A DNA stretch of 64,000 bases from positions 22,124 to 86,123 of the forward strand of contig NZ_CAJYPS010000013.1 of the NCBI RefSeq assembly GCF_913777145.1. Direction: 5' to 3'. A program made the position numbers and the translations under genes. This DNA comes from an uncultured Roseateles sp. (GTDB lineage Bacteria > Pseudomonadota > Gammaproteobacteria > Burkholderiales > Burkholderiaceae_C). Numbering within the stretch: the stretch's first letter is position 1; each line of letters starts with the position of its first letter. Shown one piece after another: positions 55,591 to 64,000 of this stretch. The notes below the pieces were generated by a model. It was not told the DNA's origin and searched no databases. It saw only the letters and a program-made list of their open reading frames with translations.

Positions 55591-55616
55591 GGCACCACTT
55601 CGACCAGGAGTCATCC

Positions 55617-56351
<735 letters not shown>

Positions 56352-56377
56352 CCCAGCCCTGCGCGCTGCGCGCACCG

Positions 56378-56403
56378 ACAAGGCCCGCTTCGGCGGGCCT
56401 TGT
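56378..56403. terminator. Terminator between gltL and the DUF4394 gene
   Basis: A perfect 11-bp stem, ACAAGGCCCGC/GCGGGCCTTGT, with a TTCG tetraloop sits between two convergent genes and may serve both. Confidence 0.85.
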
Positions 56404-56407
56404 CCAT

Positions 56408-57277
56408 TCAGGGTTCGATGGCCGCGCCCACCACCGGGCCGCCGGCGATGGTGCCCAGGCGCGTGGCCCGGCCGGTGGCCAGGTCAATGCGGTACCAGAC
56501 CGAGCGCCCGTCCTGCGTGATCGCCGCATAGGCGGTGTTGGACAGGTCCGAGATGTCCAGCGTCGCGTGCTGGAAGGGGCCTATGCCCAGCGAGCCCACG
56601 GTGTAGAGGCGCCCGGTGTTGGGTGACACCACCGGCTGCTGGCCCTCCTTGCTGCCCTGGTGCACCAGGATGCCCAGCCGGCCGTCCAGCGCGTAGTTGG
56701 TGGTGAGCTTGTCGTTGTCCTTGTTGTAGGTGTAGCCCGCCGCGACCAGGGCCGGCGTCTTGCCCGCGTTCACGTCGCCGGCGTCATAGGCCAGGCGACC
56801 GTCGAACTGCAGGCCGGGCTGGTTGGCGTCGCCGTCCACGATGGCGCCGGTGTCCGGGTGCAGCCGCAGGTTGAAGCCGGCATCGTTGACCACGCGAATG
56901 CGGTCCACCGTGGGGTTGACGTCCACGCCCCACTCGGTGGCGCCCTCGCGCGGCAGCGGCTGGGGCGTGCCCACAGGGCTGGCGGTGGCGGTGCGGGTGT
57001 CGATGCGGTAGAGCTGGCCGCTGAGACCCAGCGCATAGAGCTGGCCCTTGGCGACGCGGTAATCGATGCCCAGCAGGCGCTCGCCGGGCATCAGGCCGCT
57101 CAGCGCACGGCTGCTCAGCGTCTGTTGCGGCTGGCCGGCGTTGAACTGCAGCAGCCGGTGGCCGTCGCTGACCGCGTAGATCATCTCCTTGGCGGGCGGC
57201 CCCAACGGTTCGGGCGTCAGCGTGCCGCAGGCGGACAGCAGGGCGGCCAGGGCCAGGACGAGGCTTGAACGGGTCAT
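56408..57277 (-). CDS. DUF4394 lipoprotein
   Basis: A 289-residue exported protein. The N-terminus VLALAALLSACGTL has a lipobox (LSAC), so the mature protein is lipid-anchored. The remainder consists of repeated beta-strand units (MIYAVSDGHRLLQFNAGQP, LLGIDYRVAKGQLYALGLSGQLYRIDTRTATASPVG, WGVDVNPTVDRIRVVNDAGFNLRLHPDTGAIV), a beta-propeller-like DUF4394 domain. Its role is unknown. It is monocistronic and divergent from pyrC. Confidence 0.85.
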   Translation of the reverse strand: MTRSSLVLALAALLSACGTLTPEPLGPPAKEMIYAVSDGHRLLQFNAGQPQQTLSSRALSGLMPGERLLGIDYRVAKGQLYALGLSGQLYRIDTRTATASPVGTPQPLPREGATEWGVDVNPTVDRIRVVNDAGFNLRLHPDTGAIVDGDANQPGLQFDGRLAYDAGDVNAGKTPALVAAGYTYNKDNDKLTTNYALDGRLGILVHQGSKEGQQPVVSPNTGRLYTVGSLGIGPFQHATLDISDLSNTAYAAITQDGRSVWYRIDLATGRATRLGTIAGGPVVGAAIEP

Positions 57278-57432
57278 GGTGTCTCCATAGCGTGGGGTGC
57301 CGGCGGCTCTGGGCGGCCACGGTCCCGGGCTTTATAGGCCGGCCGCCCTAAGCGGGGCTGACAAGCCGGCGGCGGGCCTGTCGGCCGCCTGTCCATGGCA
57401 CCGGGCAGGTGGGCCGGCGACAATCGCCGCCC

Positions 57433-58464
57433 ATGAGCGAGACCCTGACCCTCACCCGCCCCGACGACTGGCACCTGCACCTGCGCGACGAAGCCGCGCT
57501 GGCCAGCGTGCTGCCCTACACCGCGCGCCAGTTCGCCCGCGCCATCGTGATGCCCAATCTGCGCCCGCCGGTCACCACCGCGGCCCAGGCCGTGGCCTAC
57601 CGCGAGCGCATCCTGGCCGCGCTGCCCGCGGGCTCGGATTTCCAGCCGCTGATGACCATGTACCTGACCGACAACACGCCGGTCGACGAGATCAAGCGTG
57701 CCAAGGACGCAGGCGTGGTCGCGCTCAAGCTCTACCCGGCCGGCGCCACCACCAACAGCGATGCGGGCGTCACCGACCTGCGCAAGACCTACGCCACGCT
57801 GGAGGCCATGCAGCGCGAGGGCCTGCTGCTGCTGGTGCACGGCGAGGTGACCGATGCCGACATCGACGTGTTCGACCGCGAGGCCGTGTTCGTCGACCGC
57901 GTGATGACGCCGCTGCGCGCGGCCATGCCCGAGTTGAAGGTGGTGTTCGAGCACATCACGACCAAGGAGGCGGCGCAGTACGTCACCGCGGCCGACCGCT
58001 TCACGGCCGCGACCATCACGCCCCAGCACCTGCTCTACAACCGCAACGCCCTCTTCACCGGCGGCCTGCGCCCGCACTACTACTGCCTGCCGGTGCTCAA
58101 GCGCGAGGAACACCGCCAGGCGCTGCTGAAAGCGGCCGGCTCGGGCCTGCCGAAATTCTTCCTGGGCACCGACAGCGCGCCGCATGCGGCCCAGCTGAAG
58201 GAGAACTCGGTCTGCGGCGCCGGCTGCTTCACCGCGATCTCGGCGCTGGAGCTGTATGCCGAGGCCTTCGAGGCCATCGGTGCGCTGGACAAGCTGGACG
58301 CCTTCGCCGGCCACCACGGCCCGGACTTCTACGGCCTGCCGCGCAATGCCGGCACCGTCACGCTCAAGCGCCAGCCCTGGACCCTGCCCGAGGCCGTGCC
58401 CTTCGGCGAGGCGCAACTCAAGCCGCTGCGAGGCGGTGACACCCTGAACTGGAAGCTGCTGTGA
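57433..58464 (+). CDS. pyrC: Dihydroorotase
   Basis: A 343-residue class II dihydroorotase, third step of pyrimidine synthesis (carbamoyl aspartate to dihydroorotate). The metal site includes HLHLRD (about 14-19), the carbamylated Lys in [14 protein letters not shown], His in LLVHGE, His in [10 protein letters not shown] and Asp in [12 protein letters not shown] 57433 gives the family start ([19 protein letters not shown]). It overlaps the NYN gene as GTGA. Confidence 0.96.
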   Translation: MSETLTLTRPDDWHLHLRDEAALASVLPYTARQFARAIVMPNLRPPVTTAAQAVAYRERILAALPAGSDFQPLMTMYLTDNTPVDEIKRAKDAGVVALKLYPAGATTNSDAGVTDLRKTYATLEAMQREGLLLLVHGEVTDADIDVFDREAVFVDRVMTPLRAAMPELKVVFEHITTKEAAQYVTAADRFTAATITPQHLLYNRNALFTGGLRPHYYCLPVLKREEHRQALLKAAGSGLPKFFLGTDSAPHAAQLKENSVCGAGCFTAISALELYAEAFEAIGALDKLDAFAGHHGPDFYGLPRNAGTVTLKRQPWTLPEAVPFGEAQLKPLRGGDTLNWKLL

Positions 58465-59600
58465 GTGCTCTGCCTGAACGCGACAAGCGCATCGCGCTGC
58501 TGATCGATGCCGACAACTCGCCGGCCAACAAAATCGACCTCATCCTCACCGAGCTGGCCAGCCTGGGCGTGGCCAATGTGCGGCGCGCCTACGGCAACTG
58601 GAAGAAGGACGCGCTCAAGGGCTGGGAGAAGCTGCTGCACGAGCATGCGATACGCCCCATGCAGCAGTTCGACTACAGCAAGGGCAAGAACGCCAGCGAC
58701 ATGGCCATGGTCATCGACGCGATGGAGCTGCTCTACACCGACCGCCCCGACGCCTTCGGCATCGTCAGCAGCGATGCCGACTTCACGCCGCTGGTGATGC
58801 ACCTGCGCGCCAAGGGCGCGGCGGTCTACGGCTTCGGCAACCAGCAGACGCCCGCGCCCTTCGTGAACGCCTGCTCGCGCTTCCTCTACCTCGACAAGCT
58901 CGACGGCGGCGCCAGCGCGCAGCAGCAGCGTCTGTCGCCGGCCCAGCTCAAGCAGGACGCCAAGCTGGTGAGCCTGCTGCGCCACGCGGTGCAGGGCGCG
59001 GCCAACGAAGACGGCTGGGCCACCGTGGGCGTGGTGGGCCAGCAGATCCGCAACCAGGCCAGCTTCGACCCGCGCAACTACGGCTACGCGACGCTGTCGC
59101 GCCTGCTGGAGGCCACGCAGCTGTTCGACCTCAAGCGTGAGGGCAACACGCTGTGGGTGCGCGACCGCCGCGACGCCAAGCCTGCCCCCCGGCCCGAGCC
59201 GGTGCGTGGCGAGCCGGTGCCGGCCGAACGGCAGGAACGGCAGGAACGGCAGGAGCGCCCGGAGCGTGGCGGGCGATCCGAGCGCGGCGAGCGTGCGGAA
59301 CGTGCCGAGCGCCCCGAGCGCACGCCGCGCGCCGAGGCCCAGATGCCGGCCGAGCCCGAGCCCGCCGCGGTGGTGGAGGCCGCGGCGCCGGCGCCCGTGG
59401 TCGAGCTCGCCGAGGTGGCCGCCGAGGCTGCGGCACCCGCCGCGCCCAAGCGCCGTGCGCCGCGCAAGAAGGCGGCCGCTGTCACCGAGGTGGTCGAATC
59501 GGCCGCTGCCGCAACGCCTACCGAACCGGCGGCCGAGCCCAAGCCGCGCGCCCGCCGTCCGCGCGCCAAGCCGGCCGCCAAGAGCAAGTCGACCGACTGA
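58461..59600 (+). CDS. NYN/LabA-like nuclease-fold protein with OST-HTH domain
   Basis: A 379-residue protein. Residues 8-145 are a NYN (PIN-like) domain with acidic residues Asp16 and Asp18 (LLIDADNSP), [18 protein letters not shown] and SSDADFTPL, so metal-dependent RNA cleavage is plausible. Residues about 165-235 resemble an OST-HTH/LOTUS RNA-binding domain ([27 protein letters not shown]). The rest is a low-complexity Arg/Glu then Ala/Pro/Lys tail with a repeated RQE/RPE pattern. The GTG start overlaps the pyrC stop. The target RNA is unknown. Confidence 0.87.
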   Translation: MSALPERDKRIALLIDADNSPANKIDLILTELASLGVANVRRAYGNWKKDALKGWEKLLHEHAIRPMQQFDYSKGKNASDMAMVIDAMELLYTDRPDAFGIVSSDADFTPLVMHLRAKGAAVYGFGNQQTPAPFVNACSRFLYLDKLDGGASAQQQRLSPAQLKQDAKLVSLLRHAVQGAANEDGWATVGVVGQQIRNQASFDPRNYGYATLSRLLEATQLFDLKREGNTLWVRDRRDAKPAPRPEPVRGEPVPAERQERQERQERPERGGRSERGERAERAERPERTPRAEAQMPAEPEPAAVVEAAAPAPVVELAEVAAEAAAPAAPKRRAPRKKAAAVTEVVESAAAATPTEPAAEPKPRARRPRAKPAAKSKSTD

Positions 59601-59760
59601 GCGCTTGAGAGGCTTTCATCCTCACCCGCCTTGCACGCCAAAACACCACCGCTCGTCGTTGCAAATGCTCGCCATAGCCCGAGCTATGGCTGCGCTTTGC
59701 GCCTAGATCAGTGGCGTTTTGACGCGCCTTTCGGGCGCGCACTAAAACCTCTCAAGCGCT
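59600..59760. repeat. 161-bp imperfect palindrome (hairpin element)
   Basis: The outer arms 59600-59616 and 59744-59760 match at 16 of 17 positions (AGCGCTTGAGAGG...). Inner arms at 59636-59649/59711-59724 (12 of 14) and 59661-59678/59683-59700 continue the pairing to a four-base loop at 59679-59682. The whole gap between the NYN stop and the DUF3025 start can fold as one long stem. No ORF. It looks like a MITE-type or REP-type mobile hairpin, or a structured RNA. Confidence 0.85.
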
Positions 59761-59765
59761 AAGCC

Positions 59766-60500
59766 TTGCCGCTGCCGGCCGACTTCATCGCCGCGCCCTG
59801 GTGCGAGTCGCTGCGGCCCGCCTGGGCGGCGCTGGGGTCGGTGGGCACGGTGGCCCGGCGGCTGGATGCCAGCCCGTTGGCGCCGCGCCGCTTCGTCGAG
59901 CAGCAGGCGCTGCCGCCCGGCGAGGCCTACGAGGCCTTCATCGCGGCCCGCGACGCCGTGCCCACGCGCGACAACGCGCACGACCTGCTCAATGGCCTGG
60001 TCTGGTGCGCCGAGCCGGCGCTCAAGAGCCGGCTCAATGCGCTGCAGGCCGCGGCGCTGGCACGCGACGGCGTCCAGTCCCGGCGCGGTGCGCTGCGCGA
60101 TGCGCTGACGCTGTTCGACGAGAGCGGCGCCTGCTGGCCCGACTGCCCGCCCGAGCTCGCGGCCGCCTGGAGGCAGCGCGACTGGCACGCGCTCTTCGTC
60201 ACCCACCGCGCGCTGTGGGCGCACAGCCGGCCGCGCCTGGTGGGCCACGCGCTGCTGGAGCAACTGGCGCTGGCGCCGCGCAAGGGCCTGTGCGCCCACG
60301 TGCTGCTGGCCGATCCGCTGACGTTGGACGAGGCCGGCTGGGCGGCCAAGCCCTTTCTGCCGCTGCCGGTGCTGGGCGTGCCAGGCTGGTGGCCGGCGAA
60401 TGAACAGCCGGGTTTTTATGCGGACCCGCAGGTCTTCCGCCCCAAGCGGCTAGCATCGGCCCCCGCTCACGGAGGAATCATTTGCGCCCATCCGTCCTGA
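59766..60500 (+). CDS. DUF3025 family protein
   Basis: A 244-residue cytoplasmic protein. Recognisable DUF3025 segments are YEAFIAARDAVPTRDNAHDLLNGLVW (residues about 58-83) and FDESGACWPDCPPELAAAWRQRDWHALFVTHRALW. An in-frame TAA at 59760-59762, formed at the edge of the palindrome, forces the start to TTG 59766 or a later GTG; no good ribosome-binding site is seen. Its 3' end overlaps the protease gene by 19 bp. Function is unknown. Confidence 0.82.
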   Translation: MPLPADFIAAPWCESLRPAWAALGSVGTVARRLDASPLAPRRFVEQQALPPGEAYEAFIAARDAVPTRDNAHDLLNGLVWCAEPALKSRLNALQAAALARDGVQSRRGALRDALTLFDESGACWPDCPPELAAAWRQRDWHALFVTHRALWAHSRPRLVGHALLEQLALAPRKGLCAHVLLADPLTLDEAGWAAKPFLPLPVLGVPGWWPANEQPGFYADPQVFRPKRLASAPAHGGIICAHPS

Positions 60501-61828
60501 TCCGATTCGGCGCCGCCGCGCTGCTGGCCCTGGGCCTGCAGGCCGGCGCGCAGACCCCCATCCCGCCCAACCCTGCGAATCCGGCCGCGGCCAATGCCGC
60601 CGCCAACGTGTCGGCCAGTGCCCGGCGCCTGTACGAGCGCAGCAAGGGTCAGCTCTTGCAGATACGCACGCTGCTGAAGAACCAGGACAGCCAGGCCTCG
60701 GTGGGCTCGGGCTTCGTGGTCAGCGACGGTGGCCATGTGATCACCAACTACCACGTGGTCAGCCAGTTCGCGCTGGAGCCCGACAGCTACCGGCTGCGCT
60801 ACGCCACCACCGACGGCCAGAACGGTGCGCTGGAGCTGCTGGACTTCGACGCCCGCCGCGACCTGGCGCTGCTCAAGGTGGTGGGCGACGGCCTCAAGGG
60901 CCAGGGCGCCCTGAGCTTCCGGCCGCTGCAGCAGCCGCTGGCCAAGGGCGAGCGCATCTACTCCATGGGCAACCCGCACGACGTGGCCTTCGCGGTCGTG
61001 GAGGGCAATTACAACGGCCTGGTGGAGCGCAGCTTCGACCCGCTGATCTACTACTCCGGCTCCATCAACGCCGGCATGAGCGGCGGCCCGGTGCTGGACG
61101 AGGACGGCCGCGTGGTCGGCATCAACGTGTCGGCGATGTTCTTCGCGCAGCAGATGAGCTTTCTGGTGCCGGCCGAGTTCGCCGAGAAGCTGCTGGCCCG
61201 CAGCCGCGACGCCAAGCCGCTGCGCAGCGCCGCCTGGCCGCGGCTGCGCGACCAGCTCACCGCCTACCAGGACGAGCTGGTGAAGCGCTTCCTCGCGCTG
61301 CCCTGGCAGAGCGCCAACAACGACCGTTACCGCCTGCCGGTGCCCGAGCAGGACTTCATGCGCTGCTGGGGCCGCGGCTCGCCGGCCGATGCCAAGGGCC
61401 TGCTGTTCGAGCGCTCGCAGTGCCGCATGGAGCATGCGATCTTCGTTGGCGGCAACCTGCAGACCGGCTGGCTGGACATGTCGCACGAGGCCTATGACGG
61501 CCGCCAGCTGGGCGCGCTGCGCTTTGCGCGCCAGTACTCCAACAGCTTCCGCAACGAGAACCTGGGCCGGCCGGACCGCACCCGCACCGCGCCCTATTGC
61601 CGCGAGCAGTTCGTCGATCGCGACGGCCTGCCGCTGCGCGCCGTCGTGTGCCTGCGGGCCTACCGCAAGCTCGACGGCCTGCACGACCTCAGCGTGCTCG
61701 TGACCACGGTGGACCAGTCCACCGAGGGCGCCCTGGGCCGCTTCGACGCCAAGGGCGTGAGCTTCGACAACGCGCTCAAGCTCGCTTCGCACTACCTGGA
61801 GGGATTCGCGTGGAACAAGGCGAAGTGA
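60482..61828 (+). CDS. Trypsin-like serine protease (exported, HtrA-like core)
   Basis: A 448-residue protein with a signal peptide (IRFGAAALLALGLQAGAQ). The protease core (about 50-250) has the triad His in ITNYHVVSQ, Asp in ARRDLALLKV and Ser in GMSGGPVLDEDGRVVGIN. There is no PDZ domain; the C-terminal 200 residues are of unknown type with four Cys (CWGRGS, CRMEH, YCREQ, VCLRAY). TTG 60482 is used with GGAGGA 6-11 bases upstream. It is coupled to the FHA gene by a GTGA overlap. Confidence 0.87.
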   Translation: MRPSVLIRFGAAALLALGLQAGAQTPIPPNPANPAAANAAANVSASARRLYERSKGQLLQIRTLLKNQDSQASVGSGFVVSDGGHVITNYHVVSQFALEPDSYRLRYATTDGQNGALELLDFDARRDLALLKVVGDGLKGQGALSFRPLQQPLAKGERIYSMGNPHDVAFAVVEGNYNGLVERSFDPLIYYSGSINAGMSGGPVLDEDGRVVGINVSAMFFAQQMSFLVPAEFAEKLLARSRDAKPLRSAAWPRLRDQLTAYQDELVKRFLALPWQSANNDRYRLPVPEQDFMRCWGRGSPADAKGLLFERSQCRMEHAIFVGGNLQTGWLDMSHEAYDGRQLGALRFARQYSNSFRNENLGRPDRTRTAPYCREQFVDRDGLPLRAVVCLRAYRKLDGLHDLSVLVTTVDQSTEGALGRFDAKGVSFDNALKLASHYLEGFAWNKAK

Positions 61829-62811
61829 GCCAACGGCCGCCGGCGGCGGTGGTCGAGCTGCTGGGCCGTGACGGCCGCGTGCAATGGGTGCAGCGCGTGC
61901 AGGCCTGGCCGCTGACGCTGGGCCGCTCGCCGGCCTGCGACATCGTGCTGGACGATCCCCACCTGGCGGCCGAGCATGCGGAACTGCACTGGGCCGAGGA
62001 CGGCGCCCGCCTGCGGCTGCTCCCCACGCACAATGGCGCGCGCGTGGCCGGCCAGGCGCTGGCCACCGGCGAGGAGCGTGCGCTGCCCTCGGACGGTGAA
62101 TTTCTGCTGGCCGGCAATCTGCTGCGCCTGCGCACTGCGGCCGACGCGCTGGCGCCCGAGCGGCCGCTGGTGGTGCAGCGCCAGCGCCATTGGGCGCTGC
62201 TGCCGGGGCTGGTCGTGCTGCTGCTGGTGCTGCAATGGCTGGACCGCTGGACCGCGGCCGACCCGGACGCGCGCTGGATCGACTACGCGGCGCCGCTGCT
62301 GGGGCCTCTGGGCTTTGTGCTGGCCTGGGCGGGGCTGTGGTCGCTGGCCAGCCAGCTGTTCCAGCACCGTTTCCCGTTCGCGACCCACCTGCGGCGCGCG
62401 CTGCTGGTGCTGTGCGCGCTGGACCTGCTGGACTGGATCGTGCCGGGCCTGGCCTATGCGTTCTCTTTGCCACGTCTGGTCATGCTGCAGTCGCTGGCGC
62501 TGCCGGTGGGCGGGGCGCTGCTGGTGGCCTGGCATGCCCATCTGGTGTGGCCGGGCGCGCGCCGCATCCTGGACGGCGGCATCGTCGCGCTGCTGCTGCT
62601 GGGCCTGGGCCTGCAGTGGGGCAGCCGCCAGGAGCAGCAATATGCCTTTGGCGCGCCCTACCTGGCCAGCCTGCCGCCGCCCGCGCTGCGCCTGGCCACA
62701 CCGCACCCACCGCAGGAACTTATCGACTCGCTGCAGCCGCTCAAGGCCCAGCTGGCCCGCCAGGCCCGCAAGGACAACGAGGGGGCCAGCGACGAGGACG
62801 CTGGCGAGTGA
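61825..62811 (+). CDS. FHA domain membrane protein
   Basis: A 328-residue protein. Residues about 10-105 form a forkhead-associated phosphothreonine-binding domain (WPLTLGRSPACDIVLDDPHLAAEHAELHW ... THNGARVAGQAL). Five to six hydrophobic helices follow (about 120-275), then a polar tail. GTG 61825 is preferred over GTG 61810 because it gives AAGG spacing and overlaps the protease stop. Paired with the protease gene, it may link phosphorylation signalling to envelope proteolysis, an inference only; no kinase gene is in the window. Confidence 0.83.
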   Translation: MSQRPPAAVVELLGRDGRVQWVQRVQAWPLTLGRSPACDIVLDDPHLAAEHAELHWAEDGARLRLLPTHNGARVAGQALATGEERALPSDGEFLLAGNLLRLRTAADALAPERPLVVQRQRHWALLPGLVVLLLVLQWLDRWTAADPDARWIDYAAPLLGPLGFVLAWAGLWSLASQLFQHRFPFATHLRRALLVLCALDLLDWIVPGLAYAFSLPRLVMLQSLALPVGGALLVAWHAHLVWPGARRILDGGIVALLLLGLGLQWGSRQEQQYAFGAPYLASLPPPALRLATPHPPQELIDSLQPLKAQLARQARKDNEGASDEDAGE

Positions 62812-62888
62812 GCGAGCCTCTCGCCCGGTCCCGCGCCGCGGCGTGCAGGCGTGTGCGGCGGGGCGCTTGGGCTGGCCGCAAGCCATCG

Positions 62889-62920
62889 GGCGCCGGCCGC
62901 CCTGGGAGCGGCCCGGCGCC
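62889..62920. terminator. Hairpin between FHA and cysK genes
   Basis: A 12-bp stem with one bulged C (GGCGCCGGCCGC against GCGGCCCGGCGCC, loop CCTGGGA) lies between two convergent genes. It has no T-run, so its termination strength is uncertain. Confidence 0.5.
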
Positions 62921-62925
62921 GGCCC

Positions 62926-63843
62926 TCAGGCCTGGGGAAGGAAGCCGTCCACCGACAGGTAGCGCTCGCCGGTGTCGTAGTTGAAGCCCAGCACGCGGGC
63001 GCCGGCCGGCAGCTCGGGCAGCTTCTGCGCGATCGCGGCCAGCGTGGCGCCGCTGGAGATGCCCACCAGCAGGCCTTCCTCGCGGGCGCTGCGGCGCGCG
63101 TATTCGCGGGCGGCCTCGGCCTCCACCTGGATCACGCCGTCCAGCAGCGGCATCTTCAGCACCGCCGGCACGAAGCCCGCGCCTATGCCCTGGATGGGGT
63201 GGGGGCTGGGCTGGCCGCCGCTGAGCACTGGCGACGCGGTGGGCTCCACCGCATAGACCTTGAGCTGGGGCCAGGCCGCCTTCAGCACCTCGGCGCAGCC
63301 GGTGATGTGGCCGCCGGTGCCCACGCCGGTGATCAGCGCGTCCAGGCCTTCGGGAAAGTCGCGCAGGATTTCCTGCGCCGTGGTCTTCACGTGCACGGCC
63401 GGGTTGGCACCGTTCTCGAACTGCTGCGGCATCCACGAGCCGGGGTGCTGCTCCAGCAGCTCCTTGGCACGGGCGATCGCGCCCTTCATGCCCTTCTCAC
63501 GCGGCGTCAGGTCGAAGCTGGCGCCATAGGCCAGCATCAGGCGGCGGCGCTCGATGCTCATGCTGTCGGGCATCACCAGGATGAGCTTGTAGCCCTTGAC
63601 CGCAGCCACCATGGCCAGGCCCACGCCGGTGTTGCCCGAGGTGGGTTCGATGATGGTGCCGCCGGGCTTGAGCAGGCCGCGCGCCTCGGCGTCCTCGATC
63701 ATGGACAGCGCGATGCGGTCCTTGATGGAGCCGCCCGGATTGCTGCGCTCAGACTTCACCCAGACCTCGGCGGCCGGGAACAGGCGCTGCAGCCGGATGT
63801 GGGGGGTGTCGCCTATGGTGTCGAGGACGGATTGGGCTTTCAT
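62926..63843 (-). CDS. cysK: Cysteine synthase (O-acetylserine sulfhydrylase), PLP-dependent
   Basis: A 305-residue fold-type II PLP enzyme that makes cysteine from O-acetylserine and sulfide. Lys41 in [12 protein letters not shown] binds PLP, PTSGNTG binds the substrate carboxylate, and [10 protein letters not shown] binds the phosphate. Sequence features fit the CysK type rather than CysM, though the two are hard to separate without alignment. CAGGAGGCC precedes ATG 63843. Confidence 0.92.
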   Translation of the reverse strand: MKAQSVLDTIGDTPHIRLQRLFPAAEVWVKSERSNPGGSIKDRIALSMIEDAEARGLLKPGGTIIEPTSGNTGVGLAMVAAVKGYKLILVMPDSMSIERRRLMLAYGASFDLTPREKGMKGAIARAKELLEQHPGSWMPQQFENGANPAVHVKTTAQEILRDFPEGLDALITGVGTGGHITGCAEVLKAAWPQLKVYAVEPTASPVLSGGQPSPHPIQGIGAGFVPAVLKMPLLDGVIQVEAEAAREYARRSAREEGLLVGISSGATLAAIAQKLPELPAGARVLGFNYDTGERYLSVDGFLPQA

Positions 63844-63875
63844 GGGGCCTCCTGGGTTGCGGGGATAATCGCAAG

Positions 63876-64000
63876 TGTGAAGCAAGCCAGACCGCCGCTG
63901 GGGCAAGCATGGAAACATGGCCCTGGAGGAAGGTCCGGACTGCATAGAGCGGCGTAGCAGCTAACGGCTGCCCGGCGAAAGCCGAGGATCAGAGCAACAG
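63876..64000 (+). ncRNA. rnpB: RNase P RNA, 5' part (cut by the window edge)
   Basis: The sequence has the class A RNase P signature: GGAGGAAGGTCCGGACT (conserved GAGGAAxGTCCGG core) followed by a CAGCTAACGGCTG hairpin and GCGAAAGCCGAGGATCAGAGCAACAG. A GATAAT box at 63864-63869 could be its -10 element. The gene continues beyond 64000; the exact 5' end is estimated. RNase P RNA matures tRNA 5' ends. Confidence 0.9.

Overview
The window is a gene-dense, very GC-rich piece of chromosome. The protein families suggest a betaproteobacterium of the order Burkholderiales (Comamonadaceae/Sphaerotilaceae-like). Supporting evidence is the ResB/CcsB cytochrome c biogenesis genes with an upstream cytochrome c4, CIRCE-controlled groESL, a PEP-CTERM exported protein, an in-frame fused indolepyruvate:ferredoxin oxidoreductase, DUF1415/DUF1631/DUF3025 proteins and a gltIJKL amino-acid ABC operon. 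Both edges cut genes: the 5' end of a probable DUF1415 gene on the left (minus strand) and the 5' part of RNase P RNA on the right (plus strand). No tRNA, rRNA, CRISPR array, insertion sequence or prophage was seen. No gap between genes exceeds 300 bases; the longest (5592-5881) is filled by repeats and a gene fragment.

Layout. 1-4000: M20 amidohydrolase, a small secreted His/Cys protein and a ZnuD-like TonB receptor. 4158-14974: a six-gene same-strand cluster (circularly permuted ATP-grasp, alpha-E, transglutaminase-DUF2126, alpha/beta hydrolase, ATP-grasp::alpha-E fusion, second transglutaminase), a predicted but biochemically obscure peptide or amide-bond system. 14878-18394: PepSY reductase and siderophore receptor under a Fur box. 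18489-21675: orphan branched-chain-type binding protein and a LytS/LytTR-type two-component pair. 21692-25982: four overlapping minus-strand genes for three photolyase/cryptochrome homologues and a DUF2256 zinc-ribbon-like protein. 26076-33441: universal stress protein, DUF6265 protein, fused indolepyruvate oxidoreductase with a divergent Lrp regulator, and a chemoreceptor. 33457-41102: nucleotidyltransferase, ccsB, resB, cytochrome c4, EngB and DUF1631. 41262-43473: groESL with terminator, CIRCE and a promoter with sigma32 character. 43525-46958: MFS transporter/TetR pair, ChaN-like protein and a membrane monooxygenase-like protein. 47087-51170: triheme cytochrome c, 2x[2Fe-2S] protein and a Tat-exported molybdenum hydroxylase. 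51234-56403: PEP-CTERM protein, LysR regulator and gltIJKL. 56408-64000: DUF4394 lipoprotein, pyrC with a coupled NYN-domain gene, a 161-bp palindromic element, DUF3025, trypsin-like protease, FHA membrane protein, cysK and rnpB.

How the genes work together. Many neighbours are translationally coupled by ATGA or GTGA overlaps, so several blocks are clear operons: the ATP-grasp fusion with transglutaminase 2, the histidine kinase with its response regulator, the photolyase set, resB-ccsB-nucleotidyltransferase, the Mo-hydroxylase trio, pyrC-NYN and protease-FHA. Less ordinary points are the truncated duplicate of the alpha-E gene start with hairpin DNA between the copies, the long palindrome at 59600-59760, a dispersed intergenic repeat, the FAD-domain-only photolyase homologue with an apparently inverted domain order, and the hydrolase embedded in the ATP-grasp/transglutaminase cluster.
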